Origin: Erythrobacter aurantius
GTDB taxonomy: Bacteria > Pseudomonadota > Alphaproteobacteria > Sphingomonadales > Sphingomonadaceae
Direction: 5' to 3'
Length of the DNA stretch: 64,000 nucleotides
NCBI RefSeq assembly: GCF_023823125.1
Contig: NZ_CP090949.1
Coordinates: 1,264,001-1,328,000, forward strand
Shown here one piece after another: positions 7,727-15,479 of this stretch (within the stretch, counting starts at the first letter, position 1; the number at the start of each line of letters is the position of its first letter). Position numbers and translations under genes: made by a program. The notes under the pieces were generated by a model. That model saw only the letters and a program-made list of their open reading frames with translations, had not been told where the DNA came from and did no database searches.

Positions 7727-9220
7727 TCACCCCATCGTCGGAATGACAAAGGCGTTGGAGCCATCCCCGCCGCCATCGGGCCAGCGCTGGGTGATCTTCT
7801 TCTTCTTGGTCCAGAAAGCGAGGCCCTCCGTCCCGTATTGATCGATGTCGCCAAAGCCCGAACGCTTCCACCCGCCAAAGCTGTGGTAGCTGACCGGAAC
7901 CGGGATCGGCACGTTGATGCCGACCATGCCGACATTCACCCGGCTCGCAAATTCGCGCGCGGCGTGGCCGTTGCGGGTGAAGATTGCGACGCCATTGCCA
8001 TACTGATGTTCCGAAGGTAGCCGCAGCGCGTCCTCGAAATCCTTTGCCCGCACGATCTGCAGCACGGGCCCGAAGATTTCTTCCTGATAGCTCTTCATCT
8101 GCGGCGTCACCCGGTCGATCAGGGTCGGGCCGACGAAGAAGCCTTTTTCATGCCCCTGCAGCGTGAAGCCGCGCCCGTCGATGACGATTTCCGCGCCTTC
8201 TTCCGCCGCAGTGGTGATCCATTGTTCGATCCGCGCCTTGTGCTCGGGCGTGACGACGGGGCCGTAATGTGCCTCGGGATCGGTCGATACGCCGATGCGA
8301 AGCGCATGGATCGCCGGGATCAGCTTTTCCTTCAGCCGCTCCGCCGTGTCCTCGCCCACCGGCACCACCACCGGCAACGCCATGCAGCGTTCACCCGCAG
8401 AGCCGAAAGCCGCCCCTGCCAGATCGTTCACCACCTGATCCAGATCGGCGTCGGGCATCACGATCCCGTGGTTCTTCGCCCCGCCGAAAGCCTGCACCCG
8501 CTTCCCGTTCTGGGCACCGCGGTGATAGATGTAATGCGCGATATCGGACGATCCGACAAAGCTGATCGCCGGAATATCGGGATGGTCGATGATCGCGTCG
8601 ACCATTTCCTTGTCCCCGTGGACGACCTGCAACAGCCCCTCGGGCGCGCCCGCTTCGACAAACAGTTCGGCCAGCCGCACCGGCACGCTGGGATCGCGCT
8701 CCGACGGTTTGAGGATGAAGGCGTTGCCCGCCGCGCAGGCCATGCCGAACATCCACATCGGGATCATCGCGGGGAAGTTGAACGGGGTGATCCCCGCGCC
8801 AATGCCCAGCGGCTGGCGCATCGAATAGACATCAATGCCCGGCCCTGCGCCTTGCGTGTATTCGCCTTTCAGGACCTGCGGGACGCCGCAGGCGAATTCG
8901 ATCACTTCCAGCCCGCGCTGCACATCGCCCTTGGCATCATCGATCACCTTGCCGTGTTCGGATGAAAGCATTTCGGCAAGGCTCTGCATGTTCGCCTCGA
9001 TCAGCTCCTTGAAGCGGAACATGACGCGCGCGCGCTTTTGCGGGTTCGTCGCCGCCCAGCCGGGCTGCACCCGCTTGGCCGTCGCCACCGCGCGTTCGAG
9101 CAGCGCGGCATCGCCCAGCGCGACCTCAGCCTGGATCTCTCCGGTAGAGGGGTTCCAAATCTGGGCCTTGCGAGTCGGCGCGGGGGTGTCGCCTACGATG
9201 AAATGGTCGATCTGACGCAT
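7727..9220 (-). CDS. mmsA: CoA-acylating methylmalonate-semialdehyde dehydrogenase
   Basis: It converts methylmalonate semialdehyde to propionyl-CoA, the exit step of valine catabolism and the enzyme downstream of MmsB. The 497-residue protein has the ALDH fold with ITPFNFPAMIPMWM, the GSSDIAHYIY loop and the catalytic-cysteine segment AFGSAGERCMAL. The N-terminus IDHFIVGDTP and the VNVGMVGINVPIPVP stretch are typical of MmsA. The ATG at 9220 has an AGGAG site 8 bp upstream. It lies 1.2 kb from the rest of the valine genes but on the same strand. Confidence 0.95.
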   Translation of the reverse strand: MRQIDHFIVGDTPAPTRKAQIWNPSTGEIQAEVALGDAALLERAVATAKRVQPGWAATNPQKRARVMFRFKELIEANMQSLAEMLSSEHGKVIDDAKGDVQRGLEVIEFACGVPQVLKGEYTQGAGPGIDVYSMRQPLGIGAGITPFNFPAMIPMWMFGMACAAGNAFILKPSERDPSVPVRLAELFVEAGAPEGLLQVVHGDKEMVDAIIDHPDIPAISFVGSSDIAHYIYHRGAQNGKRVQAFGGAKNHGIVMPDADLDQVVNDLAGAAFGSAGERCMALPVVVPVGEDTAERLKEKLIPAIHALRIGVSTDPEAHYGPVVTPEHKARIEQWITTAAEEGAEIVIDGRGFTLQGHEKGFFVGPTLIDRVTPQMKSYQEEIFGPVLQIVRAKDFEDALRLPSEHQYGNGVAIFTRNGHAAREFASRVNVGMVGINVPIPVPVSYHSFGGWKRSGFGDIDQYGTEGLAFWTKKKKITQRWPDGGGDGSNAFVIPTMG

Positions 9221-9465
9221 GGGGAATTCTCCTGTCTCTTGCGACCACCCAATGACGCTGCACGGCGCCGGAGGCAAGGGGGTGCGGACTGCCTAATTTG
9301 CTGGGCGTGGTGTGGGGGCGAGGGCGAGGCATACCCACCCGAAAGCAATTCTACGCAGTTGCACCACCCCCCCCGCTGTCCTACACCGCCTCGCAGAGCT
9401 ACCATCGGGCGCATGGTCGCCTTTCATCCCGCCCCTAATCCACACGCTGCGCATAGCCTTTCGGG

Positions 9466-9600
9466 TGACACTTTCGTCCGCGAAAGGCGACACTTCGGGT
9501 GCGGCTATAGTCACACTTTCCCGGCCAAAGGTGACACTCACGCCGATCCGGGTGACACTTCGGGGGGAAAGGTGACACTTTGCGCGCTAATGGTGACACA
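9466..9600. repeat. Array of seven GTGACACTT repeats at about 21-bp intervals
   Basis: Copies begin at 9466, 9488 (GCGACACTT), 9511 (GTCACACTT), 9532 (GTGACACTC), 9553, 9573 and 9594 (GTGACACAA), with spacings of 22, 23, 21, 21, 20 and 21 bp, so all lie on about one face of the helix. They fall within a 538-bp gene-free stretch (9221-9758) between the mmsA start and tRNA-Gly. No convincing gene lies there; reading frames that cross it show only a VTL/GDT period created by the repeat. A further GTGACAC occurs at 10042 just before the YaiO-like gene. Confidence 0.75.
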
Positions 9601-9618
9601 ACGGAGGTTTTTTCCTCT

Positions 9619-9649
9619 GGACCGTGTTCCACCTGTTCCACGCTGTAGG
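9619..9649. promoter_or_regulatory. 31-bp element with TGTTCCA direct repeat, copy 1
   Basis: It contains GGAC, then TGTTCCA at 9625 and 9634, then CTGTAGG at 9643, each 9 bp apart, after a run of six T. A copy with 26 of 31 identical bases and the same spacing occurs at 59311-59341 upstream of chpT. Copy 1 lies 110 bp before tRNA-Gly. Function is unknown; promoter or protein-binding site are the obvious options. Confidence 0.55.
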
Positions 9650-9758
9650 CTTTGGCTGGCCAGAATGGCGGAGGATGCGGAGGGTGACTCGGCTGGCCTG
9701 CCGCGAAAGTGGATTGACGAAAGCGGGCATTCGCGACAGATGCGGCGGCAGAACCTGC

Positions 9759-9832
9759 GCGGGTGTAGCTCAATGGTAGAGCAGCAGCTTCCCAAGCTGA
9801 CGACGAGGGTTCGATTCCCTTCACCCGCTCCA
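9759..9832 (+). tRNA. tRNA-Gly (anticodon CCC)
   Basis: A 74-nt cloverleaf: acceptor GCGGGTG pairs with CACCCGC, D-arm GCTC...GAGC, anticodon loop TTCCCAA giving CCC, T-arm with GGTTCGATTCC, and an encoded CCA end. The outermost anticodon-stem pair is mismatched. Several GC hairpins follow between 9840 and 9910 but none has a T run. The antisense strand gives a spurious ORF often annotated as a protein. Confidence 0.97.
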
Positions 9833-9989
9833 TTCGCTGCGCTCACTGCGCGGGCTCCGGTTCCGTTGGCCGCTGGCGCGGCCCTCTTCGCGCTCCGCGC
9901 TGCGAGTCTACCCGCTCGATACGCTGCCGCTCATGCAGCGGGTTCGGCCCCTTCCGGATGCGGGATCTGCAAAAAAAATCGAAGGCGGC

Positions 9990-10017
9990 GGAATAATCGC
10001 ACCACGCCCCCGTAGTC
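9990..10017 (+). promoter_or_regulatory. ECF-type promoter P1 for the YaiO-GT2 operon
   Basis: -35-like GGAATAAT at 9990-9997, twelve bases, then -10-like CCGTAGTC at 10010-10017. The motif and spacing match sites upstream of the S8 protease, the sigma gene and the repeat-protein gene. The -10 begins 41 bp before the YaiO ATG, the same distance as at the S8 protease. Confidence 0.7.
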
Positions 10018-10050
10018 ACCCGAGACAATCGGTCAAAAGGGGTGACACAG

Positions 10051-11421
10051 ATGGCTGCAACAATCGAGATCAAGCGTCCGCCAAAGAGTGAGGCGAGAAG
10101 AACCAGTATCAGGCTCGGCCTGATGAGCGCGGTCGCGCTGGTGGTATTCACATCCTCGGCAATCGCCTTTGCGCAAGAGCCCGAAGCCGAGCAGGCCATG
10201 GCCGCTGGCCGCGCGGAGCAGGCGATCGCCGCCTGGAGCAATGTGCTGGCACGCGATCCGGACAATGTGAATGCTCTGGTCGGGCGCGCGACGGCCTATG
10301 GCTGGCAAAAGGACTGGGCGCTTGCCGAGGCGGACATCAACAGGGCGCTAGGCCGGGCGCCCGACGATCTCGCCGTTCTGAATGCTGCGGGATACATCGC
10401 CGCGTGGTCCGGCAAGCACGGTTTGGCGGAGCGGTACTTTGAACGGATGCTCGCCATTGCCCCCGACAACGAGGGCGCGAAGAAGGGGATCGCCTATAAC
10501 GCCTATTGGGCGGGCGAGAACGAGCGGGCGGCAAATGCATTCCAGCAGATCGCTTACGAGTTTCCCGACAGGGCCGAACCATGGATCGGGGCAGGCAACG
10601 CCCGCATCGCGGCAAGTCAGGCACGCCGGTCTGCGGCGGCATTTCGCGAGGCAAAGGCAATCGATCCTTCGAATGCCGAAGCCCGCAGCGGATTGCGCCG
10701 CGCCTATGACTATCCAGCTGTTGCCGAACTGTCGGTCTGGGCGGGCGACACTTCGGGAGGCGGAGACGCCGGCTTGCGCCTTGTCGAGCTGGCGAGCTGG
10801 ATTACCCCGCGAACCCGTGTCCATGCCCGCTACGACGACGGGCTGTCACTCGACAATCCGGTGCTGGCGAGAGCAGGCCAGAACGCAACCACCTATTTCG
10901 TTGGCGGGCAACACCAGTTCTCGGACAGCTTCATCGGCAGCGTCGAATTCGGCTATCGTGATTTGCCACTGGGCGAAGACCAACAGGTCTACAAGGTCGA
11001 AGGCGTTTATCTCTCCGGCCTGGGCGCGACCAAGCTGGGAGGACAGATCAGCCCGCACAGCGAAGGCTTCACCGATCGGCTGGTTTATGCAGGCCACAAC
11101 TTCCGGCTGGGACAGCACCTGTCTTTCGAACCGAGCGTATACCTTGCGCGCTCAGGGGCAAGCCGTGACGATGAATGGCGCGCGGTCGGCTATGGCGAAT
11201 ACAACAGCGGCGATTTCGCAATTGGCGTGGGCGTTGGCGGCGGAAACGTCTCCAGCGTGAACCCGGCCGCGGATGGCGGCGTCTTCACGATCTTCGGCAA
11301 CGCATCGGCCCGCATCGGCGGATGGCACCGCGTGCACCTCAACGTCGCGCGCGAGGAAACCCCGCTTGTCGATTTCACCCGCATTCTGGTTGGCGTGACC
11401 CTGCGCCTGCCTCGCAATTGA
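10051..11421 (+). CDS. TPR protein with YaiO-like outer-membrane beta-barrel
   Basis: A 456-residue exported protein: basic N-terminus, hydrophobic signal segment about 20-40 with a likely cut near AFAQ, TPR repeats from about 45 to 220, then a barrel-like domain rich in alternating strands that ends in VTLRLPRN. YaiO-family barrels accompany polysaccharide synthases and are thought to form outer-membrane export pores, with TPRs as periplasmic scaffold. The next gene encodes a GT2 synthase, which fits. A GTG at 10042 is an alternative start. Its promoter carries the ECF motif at 9990. Confidence 0.8.
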   Translation: MAATIEIKRPPKSEARRTSIRLGLMSAVALVVFTSSAIAFAQEPEAEQAMAAGRAEQAIAAWSNVLARDPDNVNALVGRATAYGWQKDWALAEADINRALGRAPDDLAVLNAAGYIAAWSGKHGLAERYFERMLAIAPDNEGAKKGIAYNAYWAGENERAANAFQQIAYEFPDRAEPWIGAGNARIAASQARRSAAAFREAKAIDPSNAEARSGLRRAYDYPAVAELSVWAGDTSGGGDAGLRLVELASWITPRTRVHARYDDGLSLDNPVLARAGQNATTYFVGGQHQFSDSFIGSVEFGYRDLPLGEDQQVYKVEGVYLSGLGATKLGGQISPHSEGFTDRLVYAGHNFRLGQHLSFEPSVYLARSGASRDDEWRAVGYGEYNSGDFAIGVGVGGGNVSSVNPAADGGVFTIFGNASARIGGWHRVHLNVAREETPLVDFTRILVGVTLRLPRN

Positions 11422-11432
11422 TGGAGGCGCAT

Positions 11433-13253
11433 ATGTTTCTCACACGGATACAAGAACCCGCTCAAACCGACGACGCCGGTTTCATCGAGTCCGCTTCGGA
11501 AGATGGCTTTACCTCTGACAAGGTCTGGTCTGCCGATGATCGCAAGCCGTGGCTGTTCCTATTCATCTTCGGCGCATGGGCAGCCAGCCTTCTGTGGTTC
11601 GGCCCGCGGCTGTGGGATCTCGTTTTGTCCGCCGAAACGTGGACGGCACGATTCATCCTTGGCTATTTTGCGTTCTTCACCCCGATTGCGTGGCTTTATG
11701 GCCTCTACAATGTGGGGGTAGTGGTGTTCGCATCGATCTATCGCAATTTCGTGACCAAGCCCGCACCGCTTCTTTCGACAAGCCAGCCGCCGGTCGCGAT
11801 GCTGTATACGACGTGCAACGACTTTGTCAGGGCAAGCGCGCAAAGCTGCCTTGAAGTGGATTACCCGAACTTCACGCTTTACCTGCTCGATGACTCGAGC
11901 GATCCCGAATACCAGAACATTGTCGATGCCTTCGCGGCCGAAAATCCGGCGAAGGTAAAGGTGATCCGGCGTGAACAGCGCACCGGGTTCAAGGCGGGCA
12001 ATCTCAATCATGCGCTGACGCATCATGTCCGCGAACCGTATTTCGCGGTTGTCGACGCTGATGAAATCCTGCCTGTCGGTTTCTTGCGCAGGCTGGTCCC
12101 CTATCTCCAGAACGATCCCGAGTGCGGTTTCGTACAGGCCAATCACCGCTGCGAAGAGGAAACCAGCACGCAGCTTCAGGAAGACATGCGGATCGGCATT
12201 GATGTGCACTGGAAGTGGTATCAGCCGCTGCGCAACAAGTTCGGCTTCGTGATGTTCCTGGGGCATGGCGCGCTGCTGCGGCGCGGGTGCTGGGAAGAAG
12301 TCGGCGGCTTTGACGAGATCGTCAGTGAGGACCTTGCCTATGCCATCTCCATCCGCGAGCGTGGTTATTATGGAATTTTCGCCGAAGATGTCGTGTGCAC
12401 GGAGGCCTTTCCCGAGACGGTGCGTTCATTCCGCGTCCGCCACGTGAAGTGGACACGCGGTACCTGCGAATTCCTGCACAAATGGACAATGCCTTTGCTC
12501 CGGTCGCGCAGGATCCCGCTGATCGAGAAACTGGATATCCTGTTCCCGACGGCCAATCTGCCGCTGACATTCTTCTTCTTCATTTTCATGTTGCTCGCCG
12601 GCTTGGGCATGCCCTTTGTCCTCGGGCAGCAGCAGGACATCACCTGGGTTGTCGCTGGCCGGGAACTGGCTGTTCCGGTCCGGCTTTTGCCGCCTGAGCT
12701 AACCCGCATCTTCACGCCCGATTTCTTCGCCATGACGGTGCTGACCCTGTTCGCCCCAATCCTTTGCTTCATTCTCGAGCATTGGCGCCAGCCGTTGCGC
12801 CTGTGGCGGTTCCTGTCGCGCAGCACAGCCCTTTATGCTGCACTCAGCCCGCTCTCGGCAGTTTGCGTGGCCGGCTATGCGCTGACAGGAAAGGCTCGCT
12901 TCCTTGTCACGGGCGACGTCAAAGGCCTCGCCAACAAGGCGAGCAAGGAAGGCTCGGCCGTGAACCGATATCTTTCGGAAACGCACCCTGACTCAATGGC
13001 CACGTGGAGCTTCGAGATCATTGCCGGCGCATTGTTTCTGGCCGCCGCCTTTGTGAGCTTCCAGCCGGCTTTTGCCGGATTGGCCCTCGCATTTCTTATG
13101 CAGCCCTACCTCCACGGCCTCGGCTGGGATCAGAAGGCGCTCCGCATCATGACGATGATCCCGTTCGCGATGATTGTCGGTAGTGTCTTCCTGGGCAGCG
13201 CGAGCCTGTTCGGGCTCCAGCCGGTGCTGTTCGGGTTTGGCTTCCACTTCTGA
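11433..13253 (+). CDS. Membrane GT2 glycosyltransferase, cellulose-synthase-like
   Basis: A 606-residue processive-type synthase. Two membrane spans (about 40-60 and 75-100) precede the GT-A domain: DD at 153-154, DAD at 208-210, ED at 299-300, and RHVKW at 336-340 where Q-x-x-R-W is usual. Several C-terminal spans follow (about 370-390, 435-460, 475-500, 540-606). No PilZ domain is visible. It probably polymerises and extrudes a polysaccharide through the inner membrane, with the upstream YaiO-like barrel as exit. The ATG at 11433 has GGAG 6 bp upstream; an ATG at 11421 overlaps the previous stop. Confidence 0.85.
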   Translation: MFLTRIQEPAQTDDAGFIESASEDGFTSDKVWSADDRKPWLFLFIFGAWAASLLWFGPRLWDLVLSAETWTARFILGYFAFFTPIAWLYGLYNVGVVVFASIYRNFVTKPAPLLSTSQPPVAMLYTTCNDFVRASAQSCLEVDYPNFTLYLLDDSSDPEYQNIVDAFAAENPAKVKVIRREQRTGFKAGNLNHALTHHVREPYFAVVDADEILPVGFLRRLVPYLQNDPECGFVQANHRCEEETSTQLQEDMRIGIDVHWKWYQPLRNKFGFVMFLGHGALLRRGCWEEVGGFDEIVSEDLAYAISIRERGYYGIFAEDVVCTEAFPETVRSFRVRHVKWTRGTCEFLHKWTMPLLRSRRIPLIEKLDILFPTANLPLTFFFFIFMLLAGLGMPFVLGQQQDITWVVAGRELAVPVRLLPPELTRIFTPDFFAMTVLTLFAPILCFILEHWRQPLRLWRFLSRSTALYAALSPLSAVCVAGYALTGKARFLVTGDVKGLANKASKEGSAVNRYLSETHPDSMATWSFEIIAGALFLAAAFVSFQPAFAGLALAFLMQPYLHGLGWDQKALRIMTMIPFAMIVGSVFLGSASLFGLQPVLFGFGFHF

Positions 13254-13274
13254 CAGCCCGAGGGTCGCAACAGC

Positions 13275-13307
13275 AAAGGCGGCGAGGTTACTGGCCTCGC
13301 CGCCTTT
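13275..13307. terminator. Bidirectional hairpin terminator
   Basis: A perfect 13-bp stem AAAGGCGGCGAGG / CCTCGCCGCCTTT with a 7-base loop lies between the convergent GT2 and S8 protease genes. Only short T tracts follow on either strand. Confidence 0.7.
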
Positions 13308-13325
13308 CGTTGTTCTGCAGACCGA

Positions 13326-14810
13326 CTATTCGATCAGGCCGTGGCCATAGACGGGATCATAACCTGTCGCACCCAGATCACGGGCTGATCGGCGCAAACG
13401 CCGGGCACAGGATTGCGCCGAGTATCGCTGCTGACATCGCGCCATCCATGCAGCCACGTGGGGTGTGGCAAAGCTTGTGCCTGAAAATCTCGTGATCCCG
13501 CCCAGCGCATTGGCAGCCGGTTCGTCGACCCCGTGCGCAGAAACCGTGATGTAATTGCCCTGGTTGGCATAGCGGTACACCCGTCCGCGACGGTCAACCG
13601 CGGTCACCGCGATCACCGGTGGCAAGGCTGCAGGATAGGCTGGAGGTGCCGAGGGCCCGCCATTGCCTGCGGCAGCAACAATCAGCGTACCGCGCCCGAT
13701 CGCCTGCTCGATCAATCGATCGAGGATCGCATTGCGTGGGCCGGCCAGGCTCATGTTGACGACGGGCACTTTCTGCAAGACCATCCAGTTCAGAGCATCA
13801 ACGATAGTATCGGCTGAAGTGTAAGGCCGGGCTGTCCTTCCCGTTCGGAAGATGTTTGCCACATACAGCTTGCTGGTTCCCTCGCTCGCAAGGATTGAAG
13901 CTACAGCAGTTCCGTGAGCCTTGGGGGCGGTATCGCCTGAGGCAAAATCCCGCGATTCCACCGACACGTCACTCAAAGTCGGGTGGCTCACGATTGCCGT
14001 GTCGATCATTCCGATCGTGAGCCGTCCCTCTTTTCGCGGAAGCGATCCCTGTGCCGAAGATGCACCAGCTCCTGCCGGCGTGTATTGCAGGCCGTAATAG
14101 TGGGTGTAGTCGAACACAGCATCAGGCTCTGCGCCGCGCGCAATCTGCAATGCTGTCGAAGCGTCTTGTCCTGCGGGCGCTTGCAGGCGGTGCAGCCAAC
14201 TGCCCAACGCAGGCAATTCCTGCCGCGACAATACCTCAAACCCGGATTCCTTCAGCCTCTCGAGCGCAGCTTCGCCAAGACTGAGACCAACGATTTCCCC
14301 GCGCCGCACCGGAAATCCGCGCTCGTCATAATCGGGCAATTCATCGGCCGCGAGATCGCGCATGTCCGAACTGCTACCGTATTCGGTGGCATCTTCTGCC
14401 CGTTCGGCGGCATCTTTCGCCGCGTCTTCCTGTGCCTTGGCCAGTTCCTTGGCGAAATCCTCGGCATCTTTGGCTGCTTCCTCTTGCGCCTTGGCGAGGG
14501 TTTCGGCGCGATCCTCTTCCAGCCTTGCCAGTTCGCGTTGCTGGCGTTCGGGATCGTTACTGTCCCGCTCAAGAATACGTGCGCGGTCTTCGGCGTAGCG
14601 CGCCTCGTCCCGTGCCGCGCGCTCGGCAGCCCGGGCGGCGTCACGTTCGGCACGTTCAAGCGCACGCGCCGTCCGGTCACCGTCGTCCTCCCGCACCCTG
14701 TCCTGAGAGCTGCCCGGTTCGGCCGCGAGCAAGCCAGCGCAGCCTGCAACGAGGGCAGCTGCACAAATGCCACTCGCAAGGCGGCGTGAAAGAGATTTGT
14801 ATTCAAACAT
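13326..14810 (-). CDS. S8 subtilisin-family protease lipoprotein with charged coiled coil
   Basis: A 494-residue protein. The signal peptide ends in a lipobox (VAGC, C24). Residues about 40-142 form an Arg/Ala/Glu-rich coiled coil. The subtilase domain has D270 (GMID), H299 (KAHGTAVAS), oxyanion N383 (AAGNGG) and S446 (SGTSFATP), so the triad is intact. Cys residues near the C-terminus may form a disulfide. It is probably tethered in the periplasm or at the surface. The gene is divergent from the ECF sigma gene and carries the same ECF motif in its own promoter, suggesting a role in sensing or in processing surface proteins. The start at 14810 gives the signal peptide. Confidence 0.9.
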   Translation of the reverse strand: MFEYKSLSRRLASGICAAALVAGCAGLLAAEPGSSQDRVREDDGDRTARALERAERDAARAAERAARDEARYAEDRARILERDSNDPERQQRELARLEEDRAETLAKAQEEAAKDAEDFAKELAKAQEDAAKDAAERAEDATEYGSSSDMRDLAADELPDYDERGFPVRRGEIVGLSLGEAALERLKESGFEVLSRQELPALGSWLHRLQAPAGQDASTALQIARGAEPDAVFDYTHYYGLQYTPAGAGASSAQGSLPRKEGRLTIGMIDTAIVSHPTLSDVSVESRDFASGDTAPKAHGTAVASILASEGTSKLYVANIFRTGRTARPYTSADTIVDALNWMVLQKVPVVNMSLAGPRNAILDRLIEQAIGRGTLIVAAAGNGGPSAPPAYPAALPPVIAVTAVDRRGRVYRYANQGNYITVSAHGVDEPAANALGGITRFSGTSFATPHVAAWMARCQQRYSAQSCARRLRRSARDLGATGYDPVYGHGLIE

Positions 14811-14846
14811 CTTTGCGTGTTTCCAAGGTGTACGCCATCGATCAAC

Positions 14847-14871
14847 AACGGGCAACGCCGAGAGATATTCC
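14847..14871 (-). promoter_or_regulatory. ECF-type promoter P2 for the S8 protease
   Basis: On the minus strand: GGAATATC at 14871-14864, twelve bases, then CCGTT at 14851-14847. The -10 begins 41 bp before the protease ATG. It shares motif and spacing with P1, P3 and P4. Confidence 0.65.
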
Positions 14872-14919
14872 GCATTCGAGCGGTATCTTGACCGGAATTT
14901 GTGTTGTTTTGCCGCTTCG

Positions 14920-14947
14920 GGAATAAACGCGCAGCGAATCCGTATTC
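14920..14947 (+). promoter_or_regulatory. ECF-type promoter P3 for the sigma/anti-sigma operon
   Basis: GGAATAAA at 14920-14927, twelve bases, CCGTATTC at 14940-14947. It implies positive autoregulation. The -10 begins only 18 bp before ATG 14958, so a transcript from it would have almost no leader for that start. Confidence 0.65.
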
Positions 14948-14957
14948 GGGGAGTGGG

Positions 14958-15479
14958 ATGACGGAAACTGGCGAAACGGGACAAGGCGATCTGCGCAGGC
15001 AGATGATCGAGGTCTTGCCACGGCTGCGGCGGTTCTGCCTTGCGCTCGCGCGGAGGCAGGACGTTGCAGACGATATCTGCCAGGCAACCGTCGAGCGAGC
15101 CCTGGCACGCGCGGATCAGTTCGTGTCCGGCTCTAGATTGGATAGTTGGATGTACAAGATCGCTCAGAACATCTGGATCGACGAGAACCGCAAGCTTCGG
15201 ACGCGCGGACATGAGGTCGATGTCATCGAAGCGTTCGACATGATCGGCAGCGACGGCGTGCGCGAAGTCGAAGGGCGTTCGGATCTTGCGCGGGCACGCA
15301 GCGCGCTGGCCGCCTTGCCGGAGGATCAGCGGACGCTCATCACGCTCGTGGTACTCGATGGCATGAGCTACAAGGAAGCCTCGGAAACGCTCGATATCCC
15401 GATCGGGACGGTCATGAGCCGCATTTCACGGGCACGTCGATCAATCGACCGTCATGTCCACGGGGAGGACAGCCAATGA
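14958..15479 (+). CDS. ECF-type RNA polymerase sigma factor
   Basis: A 173-residue two-domain sigma factor. Region 2 runs from about residue 17 (LPRLRRFCLALAR, DVADDICQATVERAL, then SWMYKIAQNIWIDENRK for -10 recognition); region 4 lies near 113-165 (ALPEDQRTLITLVVLDGMSYKEAS, GTVMSRISRARRSI). It overlaps the anti-sigma gene in an ATGA. ATG 14958 has a GGGGAG site, but the promoter at 14920 leaves a leader of about 7 nt, so ATG 15003 is an alternative that would still keep region 2. Likely targets are the four promoters described here. Confidence 0.9.
   Translation: MTETGETGQGDLRRQMIEVLPRLRRFCLALARRQDVADDICQATVERALARADQFVSGSRLDSWMYKIAQNIWIDENRKLRTRGHEVDVIEAFDMIGSDGVREVEGRSDLARARSALAALPEDQRTLITLVVLDGMSYKEASETLDIPIGTVMSRISRARRSIDRHVHGEDSQ

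Noticed and set aside
9466..9600. CRISPR or plasmid-origin interpretation of the GTGACACTT array
   Set aside because: Repeats are only 9 bp with 11-14-bp spacers, no cas or rep gene is nearby and no DnaA box is present.
9625..9640. LexA box in the TGTTCCA element
   Set aside because: Alphaproteobacterial LexA sites are GTTC-N7-GTTC; here the gap is N5 at both copies.
9435..9846. Minus-strand ORFs with GIEPSSSAWEAAALPLSYTR-like text
   Set aside because: They are the antisense of tRNA-Gly, a common spurious annotation; the same applies to ORFs over tRNA-Val (22111-22380) and tRNA-Leu.
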